Part shown: positions 53,101 through 62,543 of the stretch, piece by piece
Position numbering within the stretch: position 1 is the stretch's first letter
Layout: every line of letters starts with the position of its first letter
Assembly (NCBI RefSeq): GCF_001522545.3
Contig: NC_031771.1
Coordinates: 223,901 to 287,900 of the forward strand
From: Parus major
Taxonomy: Eukaryota > Chordata > Aves > Passeriformes > Paridae
Length of the DNA stretch: 64,000 nt
Direction: 5' to 3'
The notes under the pieces: model-generated
Seen by the model: only the letters and a program-made list of their open reading frames with translations
Databases searched by the model: none
What the model was told of the DNA's origin: nothing
Position numbers and translations under genes: made by a program

Positions 53101-53759
53101 TAATTAATTTAGAAAATTCTCCTTTAACTAATGTGTGTTTTACAGTACTGAGTGTTGCAATGCAAGTTTTGCTTCTGCTTTGAAAGTGTAGTAAGAGTGT
53201 AATAAACAGAAAAAAATCACCAGGAAGCCTGCACCTTTTAGGTTTCAGGATGGAGGGTACAGATGGCTGCCATTTATCAGGGCTAGACCATGTTCATTAT
53301 ATGCTTTATTGCCTCAGAAGAATAGTCATAGTACCTTGCTCACACATATTTCTACTCTATCTTCCTAGCAGTCCTTAAGATGTACTTACATGTCTCCCTG
53401 AACCATTAATTTCCCTCTTGAAAAGAGTTATCAGTAAATATAATCAATGAACGATGATTTTTAGGGAAATAAAAAAGAGAAAATGCTTTATAAACTTTTC
53501 ACAATATACAAAATTTCTTTGAAAACAAAATCATATTTTATAAACATTTGGTCTGCCCACATGTATTCCTTTGTAAGGTATGAACTCAGTGCTAATATAG
53601 CTCTTTGTCTTGATTCAACAGGACTCCCAGGAGTCTTCTGGGAAAACAGAGAAAGAGAACAACTTGAATAGGTCTCTAACATGGATGAATTTTAAGTAGA
53701 ACAGATGAGGACCAATAATAAAGCTGGTAATTGACTTATATAATTGACTTCACTTAATG
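47186..53759. other. Long non-coding AT-rich interval
   Basis: About 6.6 kb with no recognised gene or interspersed repeat. It contains the perfect hairpin at 47662 and a poly(A)-like stretch near 50558-50580. A long pyrimidine-rich tract (about 51497-51575) ends in TTTCTGCAG, an acceptor-like site without a coding continuation. Confidence 0.5.
47662..47699. repeat. Perfect 17-bp-stem inverted repeat with CACC loop
   Basis: GATGAATAAAATCACTT is followed by CACC and then its exact reverse complement. Flanks do not extend the pairing. It is too short for a typical animal pre-miRNA and has no run of T to mark it as a Pol III terminator. Confidence 0.9.
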
Positions 53760-55310
53760 CGGAATCTACTTCCCAGCCAGTCCAGCCCATATCAGCCTAC
53801 CCAAATGAATGATATGACTGCCTGCTTCAATTTTTGTGAATGATTTGTTCTCTGCTGTTAAATTGTTAAACTGTAGATTAAGTATCTCTTTCATTTCCTT
53901 GTCAATATGTCCCGGAGCTGAAGCATTCTCCTGGAGGTTACTGTGGGCTAGAGATAGAGAGTTGCTGCTGCTTTGGACCCGGGAGAGTTTCATGCTGTCC
54001 TGGACATGGAGTCTCAGCATGATACTTTTTTCTTTATTTTAAGCCACATTCAAGTTGGCGTAATTTCTGATTTATCATAGCCTTCCATCCAGAAGTCCAC
54101 TTAACTTTTGCACTTCAATGATAAGTCTGGAGAATCCACTTGACACAGGCAGAACCCATGCTTGAGGTTAGGAGTGTAAGACTAACTCCTAAGGAGTGTA
54201 AGTTAGGAGTGCAGACACCTGCAGTGTAACTTATGTCTTCATATGTGTGTAATTCATGACCATGCATGCTGGGTAAACAAGAAATCCTAGTTTCGTCCAT
54301 GTCAGGTTTGCTTTGAACATTGATACCTGCTCTGTCTGGAACATAAGACATTTGTATAAAGAGACTAATGCTTTGCAATATAGCAGAAATGTGTACTGCA
54401 TGCTGCATAAACTCTGGGATCAACTCCTCCCTTCAGGAAGTGGTCTTTAGGTAAAGTAGAATTTTGCTGTTTCTACTGAACCTGATATCCAAAGCAATTT
54501 CCCAAAGCAAAGATCAGGTTATAAAGCAGTTTCCTAAAAATTTCCCACTCACTAGCCAGAGAGCTTTTGGGCCCTGTCAGCAAATCCCAACAGCAATATT
54601 TTCTCCACCAGCATATCAGTGACAGAGCCAAATGACGACAAATAGAGTCCCCTCATAAATGCAGTTATTCCTCACTCTTTCATTCACATTTCTGTTGGCA
54701 TGGGGATGTTGCCAACATTGTGATTTTGAAATAGCAGGCCACTAACACAGTGGTTGTTATAACCTCCTTTTACGTAGAGAGGTATTTATTTCCTTGTTTG
54801 TGCTAAGCAAAGCAGGAAACCTTGTGATATTTTAAAATATTCTTCCACTTGTGAACCGACCTTTGCCATTTCTGCCTCTAAACTTATGGTGTCTTTATCA
54901 CCAATAAACTCAGAAGTATTTGAAGAGAATACTTGCTGACTGACAATTTGCCTTGAGGAAATAAGCTGCTGTAACTAAGCTCTGGAAAAAGCTCTTTTGG
55001 GGCAATTGGAGGTTTACTGTCCTGATGTTGTGCATACTCTCCTGAGGGTGATTCTTTCAAAGTTATATCCTGCTCTAAATTTCTCACCATTTTAAACACA
55101 GTTGATCTTTAGGCAATGAAATATTGGTTTCTATTCACATCTGAGTTCTTTTCAGTTCTTTCCCCCAAAGTCGATCCTAATCCATAATTTAGTTTCTTTT
55201 TAGTATTTGCTTCAGGCATATCTTTATGCAGAAGTAGACTGAATTTTACACAGCATACCCAACGGGACATCCATGCCCAGCATGTGAGGAAACCCAAATT
55301 TTACTGATAA
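53760..55310 (-). pseudogene. Coding-like minus-strand tract, probably a degenerate host pseudogene (unrecognised)
   Basis: Read from 55310 downward, the minus strand shows several protein-like stretches in shifting frames. They are rich in Ser, Glu, Lys and Gln rather than the residues typical of random AT-rich frames. One frame (55109-55297) has DMPEANTKKKLNYGLGSTLG. After one TAA the same strand continues with NLEQDITLKESPSGEYAQHQ (54884-55099). An ATG-less overlapping frame then gives SSNTSEFIGDKDTISLEAEM. Further down are SKPDMDETRISCLPSMHG (54115-54423) and SRVQSSSNSLSLAHSNLQEN (53766-54020). Stops and frame changes separate them. I do not recognise the protein, and chance cannot be excluded. 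No poly(A) tail was seen to mark a retrocopy. Confidence 0.35.
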
Positions 55311-57196
55311 TTTTAGTTGGCTCATAATGTTTAACATCTCTCTGCCATGTTCAAACAAATAACATTTTCCTTGGAAATACTAGAGTTTGTATTTTACTAT
55401 CTATTTCATTCTCTTACTTCTCTATTTCACTGTTGACTGAAGAAGATCCTAGTAGGACAAATCATTTAGTGTTTTAAAACCTGCTTACTAGAAATCCCAG
55501 TTTAGTTCTTGAATCATTTATTCTATTCTATTTTGAACTATGTATCAGTCTCTGTAACTGATATAAAACCAGCAAGTAGTAACTTATATCACATAATTCA
55601 CAGATTCCTTGATTTACTTGGAATCGAGATCACATATGAGTTTTTAAAAACTATTCTACTTGCAGCTGCTGTGCTTTGGACAGCTTTCCTTCCCCTTTAG
55701 TCCCTCTTCTAAAGATGTAACAGCTTTACTTGTGAAGCACCCTTACCAGCACTATGAGTACATCTAATTCATCATGCAGTGTCCTGGAATGTCATCCTTC
55801 TACAACTTATATTTCTATTTTTAAAGCAACTTAATACTTCCTTATAAAGCAAAATCAAATCCTGACACATTTCTGAAAATTGTGACAAGTCTCTTGGAGA
55901 CTGTTGCCTAACTACATTCTTCAGTTCATAGTAAGTTTCTCTCTCAAAATCTTTGGTTTATCATCTTATGCAATTTTCAAAAGGAATACATAGTGATAGG
56001 AATATATTAATGACTTGAGCTGCTCTCTCATGGGAATCTTGTTTATCTATTAGTTTACTTTCTGAGTTAAAAAAAAACAACACTTGTTTTTATCAGGGAA
56101 GCTAAGAAATCAGAGGAAACTGTTAAAGACAAATAATGGAAAGGACTGAGAAAATAGGACTGGAGGGAAAGGAAAGTGCTAGGCTTTTTTCTGTTTTTAA
56201 TTACAGCTAGTCCTCATTTTACCCCCAAACACATGGAAAACTCCATTCCCTTATTCCTTTATGGCAGAAATAAAACAAAATTACTCCAATTATTTTCCAA
56301 GAGAAAGATTAAAATGTACATTTTTTTCCCTTTAATTTGATAAAATGCCATTTCAAGGGTTTCTAGATTAATAGATACTCTAAGCAACCTAACATTCCTT
56401 GCATTGTGTCCAAGTTAGTTTCTAGATGGCTGAGATGGTAATTTCACTGAACTGTTCTATTCTAAAATATCTTGAGAGTTGACACCATGCAACAGTATCT
56501 AAGTACTTGTGATTATAGACATCTGTAGCAGTAGTAAATACATTCATTTCCCACACATACCTTTTACAATTTTCCATAGCAGAAAAGATTTTATCTCCTC
56601 TTAATCACATGTTTAACAGAAAAAGGCTCTATTTTCAACTATTATCTAATTGACATTTTGGAAAAATAAAAACCCAACCCATATTGTAACACTTATTAGT
56701 TTAAAAAGGAGCATATTGAAATACCTATTTTTACTGACAACAGTTGAAATTAATTATTTGGCAGGATGATGGATTCCACTTCCAAATGAATTCTGAAATC
56801 TCTGAATGTATTTTTCTAAGGTATTGACTGAAATTATGACTCATAATTCCTAATTTATGGATTATTTCAAGATCTAAGGCAAATAAATGCAGACAGATCA
56901 TTAATAATGCAATTTCAATTATATCTGCATCATGGGCTTATCAAAATTATGTACACAGACCAAATGCATTATATTTAGCTGGCTATTTTCTAAATACAAT
57001 AACAGATAAGCACTTCAAGGCTGATAAAAAGCGTTTGTATACACATAAAATCCTCTAGTAATTATAAATTAATATTTGTCTAGAAACTCACAATGTTCTT
57101 CTATGTTCATGCATTTTGGGATAGACAGTGAGCTGTTACTCTGCTAAAGTATGTGAAATGGTATGTCTTTGGGATTAACATGCTATTTACATGGCT
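55311..57196. other. Non-coding AT-rich interval
   Basis: No gene or repeat recognised. If the flanking minus-strand tracts belong to one gene, this would be its intron. Confidence 0.4.
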
Positions 57197-57352
57197 GTTA
57201 AGTAATGGATGAGATAGTGGAGACTGAGAACAGGGTACCCTTGGCAGCTGGTCCTGATGCTGCTTGTGAGACCTCTGGGTTCCTCTGACTGCTGTGGGAC
57301 ATCAGAGCAATCAATGTGACAGGCACTAGACAAAAAGTCTGCCAGCTTCTTT
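57197..57352 (-). other. Minus-strand exon-like tract after an acceptor-like site
   Basis: On the minus strand the pyrimidine-rich CATTTTTCATCTTGCAG leads into an open frame: KKLADFLSSACHIDCSDV, then QQSEEPRGLTSSIRTSCQ, ending at a stop. A second frame is also open through most of it, so which one would be real is unclear. The provirus at 57379 is inserted about 27 bp upstream of this acceptor-like site in transcript direction. No family is recognised. It may be linked to the coding-like tract at 53760-55310. Confidence 0.25.
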
Positions 57353-57378
57353 CTGCAAGATGAAAAATGATATGGTAG

Positions 57379-57749
57379 TGTGGATGCTAAATGCAAAAAG
57401 CAAGCGGGAACACACAGAGCCTGTGTGAAACTAAGTCACGCAAGGTTCTCACTCTAGCCTGATAAAGCATAAGAAGGAATCCAAACAGTCCTTGGAGAAG
57501 GAGAACAACCTTTGTAGGTGTTGTTTAGGATCCTTGTTGTTTACTTGTAAGAAACAGTCAAGGGGTGTTGTTCCCAATTGCCCAATGATGGTGATGTGTT
57601 AGTTTCATGAGCAGTGAAGAGTTCTATCTCTTGGACCTTCTTGGACCTCTCTATAAAAGAAGATCTAGAATTATAAAACTTGCTCTCTTGTGCAACCCAG
57701 CTAAGAGAATCTGTGTGTCGTACTTCACCATTCCTAATATAGTGCAACA
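57379..57749 (+). repeat. 5' LTR of the provirus (371 bp)
   Basis: Starts TGTGGATGCTAAATGC and ends ATAGTGCAACA. A TATAAAA box lies at 57652-57658. A small duplication (TTGGACC twice, near 57631-57646) is absent from the 3' LTR. Relative to the 3' LTR it also carries extra bases around 57432-57450. These differences show the element is not recent. Confidence 0.92.
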
Positions 57750-57751
57750 TC

Positions 57752-57769
57752 TGGTGACCCCTCGATGTG
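57752..57769 (+). other. Candidate primer binding site
   Basis: TGGTGACCCCTCGATGTG begins two bases after the LTR end. TGG is the expected complement of a tRNA CCA end, and this is the position of a retroviral primer binding site. I could not assign the tRNA with confidence. Confidence 0.55.
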
Positions 57770-57912
57770 TGTTGCAGCCACAAGCTGAAGTGCATTGGAG
57801 TCTCCTTCCTCCTCCTTTGAGAGGTAAGGAGTTTTTCCCTGCATGCTCCTGGAGAGCTACAGGTCTCAGTGACTATTGTATAGTGTTGTTAATTTTGCTC
57901 CCCATGTTGTTA

Positions 57913-58438
57913 TGTTAATGGTTTGTTCTCTTCTCCCCTTTGTTTTTGTTACTAGTTTAACCCAAGTTGTACACTCCTACCCCCATTGTCAATCCACCCT
58001 TATACCTGTCTCTTGTTCTTGAATGTTCCCTCTGGGCCCTGTCTGTCACTCGGCTAGTCCTCCCAGTTTCTAGAAAGTTCAGGGACGGTGGTCAAGTGAT
58101 AGGACAGAGACAGAGGAGGTTCCTCCCTAAACCTTCCTCATTGATTCTTTCCAATGTCCCTCTGATCCCTTCACACTCCCCCCTTGTTTCCCATTGGTTT
58201 GAGATCTGTCCCCTCCCCTGGTTCCTGCCCCAAATTTAAGTTGCTGTCATGCCTGCTTCGAGGGCTCTCCTGGAGCAGCAGTCCTGAGGTCAGAGGTCCA
58301 TGTGAGGACCCAATAAACCTTGGACTTTGCCCTTCAAGAGAGCCTGACTCCTGCTTCCTCGATTGTGGCTGTGGTCTCTTCCATCAAGCTGCTCCTCTGA
58401 TTCCCAGGGTTCAGAGGGGTGTCCCCCGCAGGCCGACA
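57913..58438 (+). mobile_element. Second, unrelated LTR-like sequence inside the provirus
   Basis: The segment begins TGTTAATGGTTTGTTC and ends CAGGCCGACA. It has AATAAA at 58312-58317, about 120 bp before its end, and resembles a different passerine LTR as I recall it. The flanks (TTGTTA and GTGTCG) do not match, so it was not inserted here as a simple solo LTR. Sequence after it reads as a viral leader running to a gag start at 58634. The likely reading is that the 5' end of another ERV was recombined into this element. Confidence 0.55.
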
Positions 58439-58633
58439 GTGTCGAGCTAGCCCGGGTGGGTGGAGTGGTAACTTCAAAAGGGACACTGCGGCAAGTGACC
58501 CTGGGCAGAGGGCCCAGCCGGTGAGCGGGCCTGGAACAGAAAATCTTAATAAAGCTAAAGCTTACATTCCCGGGATAAGCCACTGCGTTTGCATATTGCA
58601 CTCGCGGGCCTTTGAGATAAAAGGTTTTCTACA

Positions 58634-58699
58634 ATGGGAAACAGAAGTTCCACGGAGGAAGAACTCGTCCTCTCTGAATTGTACGTAAGCAGTGCTTAG
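58634..58699 (+). pseudogene. gag start, truncated after 21 codons
   Basis: The frame opens MGNRSSTEEELVLSELYV and stops at TAG 58697-58699. MGN followed by small/polar residues is the N-myristoylation signal typical of retroviral Gag matrix, which targets Gag to the plasma membrane. GTAAGC at 58685-58690 lies inside the frame and resembles a splice donor, an arrangement known from alpharetroviruses, where env uses the gag start codon. Downstream matrix sequence is not recognisable. Confidence 0.6.
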
Positions 58700-60508
58700 A
58701 ACTCTCTTCATCAGAAGGCTTTAAAGCGTTCCAGCTGTAGCCATCTGAGCATGGTAACGCCAGAGTGGCAGCAGCAGCCACTCTCCCATGACCCCGCCAT
58801 GGCCACTGGCTTCCCCATCCAGCATGTACCGCCAGCCTGTCAGAGCTTCTGAAGACTAGGAAGACCTCCACTTACACAGATTTGGACGGAACACCGTGGT
58901 CCCAAAGCTGATAGAAAGCCGGAGAAAAGACGCTGTAACAGAGTTTTCCCCATGGTCCCACCCTGTGGGTTTTGGGGCGAAAAAGTTTGTTTTCTGAGTG
59001 TTTTATGCCTTTAACTTTTCCTATGTTTGTTTCAAGGATTGCTGTGTGCTCCCCTCCCCTCACTCCAGTGTCGCAGGGGCCAGGACGGCAGCCGGGCGGG
59101 AGTTCGGCAGAGCGGCTCGGGTTTCTTGGTGTGGGCTTTTCCCTTCCCCCACCCGCCACGTGGCGTGGCAAACACCGCTGTAAGATTAGCACACAGCGGG
59201 GCGGGCGTGGCTTCCCCGCTCCTAGAGAGCGGCTCTGTCCTCNATTCCCATGTGGGCAACGAATGAAAGGGTATTGATATATTGATTACAGAATACGAAT
59301 CTACTGATACTGTTGATAAGCTACAGTTTTAGGGGTTCATTTAGTTTTTACACCAGGATTTTTGGGACTCTTGTTTTAGAATTTTATCACGTAGGAGATT
59401 CTTTTTCAGTTAGGGTGGGCACTGGCCACGCATCCGCTCTTTCTGGATAAGAGCTACCAACAGACTCAGATATGTCTGCAACAAAAATTACACATGAGTT
59501 CTTTGGCTTGGCAATTTGACCTGTAAGTATAACAGCTGAATCAATCTTTGGAGTGAACCTGAAACCCTTGCCATGGAGAGGTGCTCAGGTCTCTTCACTG
59601 GAAAGAAACACTTTCATCTGTTTGCAGTTTCTAGGGTGATCAAAATAAAATAACCCCCTCCCCCCCAAAAAAAAAGTGGGCAAGGTATATTTGTATTAGA
59701 AATTTGTATAATGAATTATTAAATCTAAATTTGGGTTGACTAATAACAGTAAAGTTTAATTAATTTATTAACTTGGGAGAAGATATGCCTGTGTTTTATT
59801 ATCAGCAGGTTCAAACAGTCACATCAGACAGCCATCATCTTCGAGGAGTGAAAAGGGATGCATGTTTGAGGATTCAAGAAGACATCTAGTGATGCTAAAT
59901 ATCAATATTCAGCTGATGGACTTTTCTCTGAGTTTCACTTACTTGGACTCTAAGCCAAAAAAATTACTAATTTTCCAAAAAGATGTAATTCACCTCATGT
60001 GAATCTCACATGCTTTTGGTTTGTTTGTAGTTACCAAGGGCTGTGGTTTTACTTTGTGGTAATTGGGATCATATAGATGTTTGGGAAGCAGGTTCATCAA
60101 GCAAATTCCTTCATTGATATTAATGTTTTCAATTCAAATTATCATCCTACATCCATTGGCAATTATGTGAGCAATAGTCCAATCCTGCAGTGAGTCTTTC
60201 TAAAACATAGAAGCTGCAAAGCCCACATAGCTCACTCTGGTGTTTTCGCCACACTTCTGCAAAGGTAAAAAGTGTAAATGCGAATACACAGATTTCCAAA
60301 ATCTCAGAAAGGGCTTTGGAGATTCAGAGTCTAAATATTTGGCCTGTGCAGTTTTGCAGCCTTTATCGGAGTAGACGTTCTGCTCCTTGAGGAAGTGGGT
60401 CATCCCATCAGCTATCACATGCCTTTGCAAACAAAACAAAACCAAAACAAACAAAAAAGCAGCATCCATGCTGTCTGAATTAATTGCTTATTTGAAACAA
60501 TTTGAAAA
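58700..60508. other. Provirus interior, unassigned
   Basis: GC-rich to about 59243, then AT-rich. The single ambiguous base N is at 59243, near the composition change. Overlapping short frames on both strands in the GC-rich part are compositional. A minus-strand 89-codon frame (60200-60469) with KEQNVYSDKGCKTAQAKYL is protein-like but unrecognised. No capsid, nucleocapsid zinc knuckle, protease or RT active-site motif was found. Confidence 0.45.
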
Positions 60509-60955
60509 TTGTTCTTCCAGTATACCAGGAAGACTTTTAATGAAGCTTTGCTAAGAGCAAACAGTGCACCTTTGCAAAATATGCTGCAGATTTTCAGGGC
60601 AGATTGCTTATCATCTGCCCAGCCACAAATTACTGAAATTGGCAAAATCAACCAATTTGTCATTGCAGCCAAAAATAGCTGGGTGCCAGTGCAAGGGCCA
60701 CCATCATTTATTGATGGCTCAGAAAAACAGGAAAAGCTATTGTTACCTGGAAGGATGAATCTGACTGGCAAGTGCTAGAAGGTCACAAACCAGGCTCAGC
60801 CCAGTTACCCCTGAATCTGGTCATTGAATCTGCTAATGTAGCAGATATAACCAAATGTTTGGATTATTCATTTTTGAAAGAGGTCAGTAAGGCAACTTTG
60901 TTTCATTATTGAAATTTTTCCTGCACATTCAGAGTCACTCCAGTTTACCAGGTTT
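60509..60955 (+). pseudogene. pol RNase H remnant (betaretrovirus-like)
   Basis: One frame carries PQITEIGKINQFVIAAKNSW and then FIDGSEKQ, where FIDGS corresponds to the (F/T)DGS box with the first catalytic Asp of RNase H (codon at 60713). The frame changes near 60735, after which TWKDESDWQVLEGHKPGSAQ continues the domain. After that come NLVIESANVAD (where the family usually has a DS-Y motif) and SFLKEVSKATLF. A TGA lies near 60909, and in another frame FLHIQSHSSLPGL matches the domain's last conserved stretch. RNase H degrades the RNA of RNA/DNA hybrids during reverse transcription. RT upstream and integrase downstream are missing. Confidence 0.75.
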
Positions 60956-61170
60956 AACTGACTCCTTGCAAGAATGAACAACAGAACTTGATGGTAATGC
61001 ATGGAGGATTCAATAGCATGTGCCAGAGAATCTCCCTGACAGTTTTGTGTCCAATTGATGTTCCGTCTGGTAATCAACAAGTTGCTAAAGGGACCTCTGA
61101 TGCCGTGTTTGTTCTTCTTCCTGCAAGGGCCAAGCAGGAGATGACAAGTGCCGCCTTTCTGCCCTAAAAC

Positions 61171-61183
61171 AAAAATAGGGAAT
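61171..61183 (+). other. Polypurine tract of the provirus
   Basis: AAAAATAGGGAAT immediately precedes the TG of the 3' LTR; it has the A-rich-then-G shape of a plus-strand primer. Confidence 0.65.
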
Positions 61184-61518
61184 TGTGGATGCTAAATGCA
61201 AGAAGCAAACAAGGAGCACAGAGCCTGTGTGAAACTAGGTCACTCTGTCCTGAGAAAGCATAAGAAGGAATCCAAACAGTCCTTGGAGAAGGACAACAAC
61301 CTTTGCAGGTGTTGTTTAGGATACTTGTTTACTTGTAAGAAACAGTCAAGGGGTGTTGTTCCCAATTGCCCAATGATGGTGATGTGTTAGCTTCATGAGC
61401 ACTGAGAATTCTACCTCTTGGACCTGTCTATAAAAGAAGATCTGGAATAATAAAACTTGCGCAACCCAGCTAAGAGAATCTTTGTGTCGTACTTCACTGT
61501 TCCTAATATAGTACGACA
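61184..61518 (+). repeat. 3' LTR of the provirus (335 bp)
   Basis: Starts TGTGGATGCTAAATGC, identical to the 5' LTR start, and ends ATAGTACGACA. TATAAAA lies at 61429-61435 and AATAAA at about 61449. It lacks the small insertions of the 5' LTR. Confidence 0.92.
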
Positions 61519-61559
61519 TGGTAGAGTTCAGTGATTCAAAGAGATTAATGTGACCAAAC

Positions 61560-62220
61560 TGAGACAATAAACTATCGCATCTTGAGGGACCTTATCTGGC
61601 TCTATCACTTTGGCCTGCGACAGCAGTGGGTCACGCCCCAGGAGCAGGATGACCCAAGGTGTGACTAGAGCACTTGCTCTACGGCTTTTTGGCTGTCAGT
61701 CTGCGCTTTGAGGAGGCAAGGATGAGAGGGAGATCTTTTGCATGGATAATAGAGGATTTATTGCTCTGGGGAATCTTGGGTGCAAAAGACAGAAAACGCA
61801 AACGTGCAACAGCTGAAATAGGGAGGCGGTTCTAAGGGAGGGTACAAAGTATCAGCTAATCAGAGATATCCTGGGGACGGTAAAAGGCAGGATTTACAAA
61901 ATCATTATCCAATCAGGGAGGTAAGGGGGGAAAGTTGGGTCACATGGAGTAATCAAGCATCAAAGTTCAGGGGATTTCCAAAGTGGAATTCCAAGCATGC
62001 GGTGGGCCTAAGACAGATTGACAGGAGACTCAGGGTAGATTGACAGCATGGGGTGGGAGGATCTCATTTGGACCAAACCATCAACTTGGGTAATAACAGA
62101 ATATACCATTAACAAAAACAAAAACTCTAACACTAAACTGACCAGGCATAATTCACAAACTAGTATTACTCCAGGCAACATGACAAAGTGCTCTGGCCCA
62201 GGGAGATCTAGTTTTGATGT
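61560..62220 (-). mobile_element. Possible LTR-derived sequence, minus orientation
   Basis: The stretch is more GC-rich than its flanks and has a minus-strand AATAAA (TTTATT at about 61757). An end-like GCGACAGCAG lies at 61617. Reverse-complemented it has the U3-R-U5 look of an ERVK LTR, but no clean TG...CA boundary with a matching duplication was found. It lies 40 bp after the provirus. Confidence 0.35.
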
Positions 62221-62495
62221 ACTGGCATCTGAATGAGAAAAGTAGAATTAAGCGTCACATAATTTGTTTCCCACTCCAACCCTTCTTAAGATATTGGATA
62301 GGGCTCACGGGAGAGCACAGAGGTTTAATGCCAAGGCTGATGAAAACTGACCCATTTCAGTTTACATGGGACTGGTAAAATGGATTTTAGAGAAACTGGC
62401 AGAAAAGCCACATGTTTTCAAGTGATGAATTGATCTAAAATTGAATCTCTGGAAGACAGCAGATGGGAAACGGAGCAAAGCTTTTATAATATGGT

Positions 62496-62543
62496 GGGAC
62501 ATTTCCATAATGGGACATTTCCATATAGGGACATTTCCAAACC
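62496..62543 (+). repeat. Three-unit 16-bp tandem repeat
   Basis: GGGACATTTCCATAAT, GGGACATTTCCATATA and GGGACATTTCCAAACC follow each other without a gap. The first 12 bases are identical in all three. Confidence 0.85.

Larger units (their letters stand above)
57379..61518 (+). mobile_element. Provirus, 4140 bp, two LTRs, 6-bp TSD TGGTAG
   Basis: Two similar LTRs in direct orientation bound a 3.4-kb interior. The exact duplication TGGTAG lies just outside (57373-57378 and 61519-61524), so this is one insertion event. The interior holds a primer-binding-site candidate, a foreign LTR-like segment, a gag start, unassigned sequence with a single N at 59243, an RNase H remnant and a polypurine tract. 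Most of gag, RT, integrase and env is missing or unrecognisable, so it could have moved only with helper proteins. The 6-bp duplication and RNase H type suggest a beta/ERVK-like lineage. Confidence 0.93.

Noticed and set aside
57607..57918. 103-codon plus-strand frame
   Set aside because: It starts inside the 5' LTR and crosses the primer-binding-site region; not a gene.
59032..59277. Several overlapping frames on both strands around the N
   Set aside because: All arise from GC-rich provirus interior with few stop codons; none shows gag or pol motifs.
60868..61080. Minus-strand frame whose AHAIESSMHYHQ recalls the integrase zinc-finger region
   Set aside because: The plus strand here continues the RNase H domain in the proper orientation, and the Cys pair of an HHCC finger is not where it should be. 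Chance resemblance.
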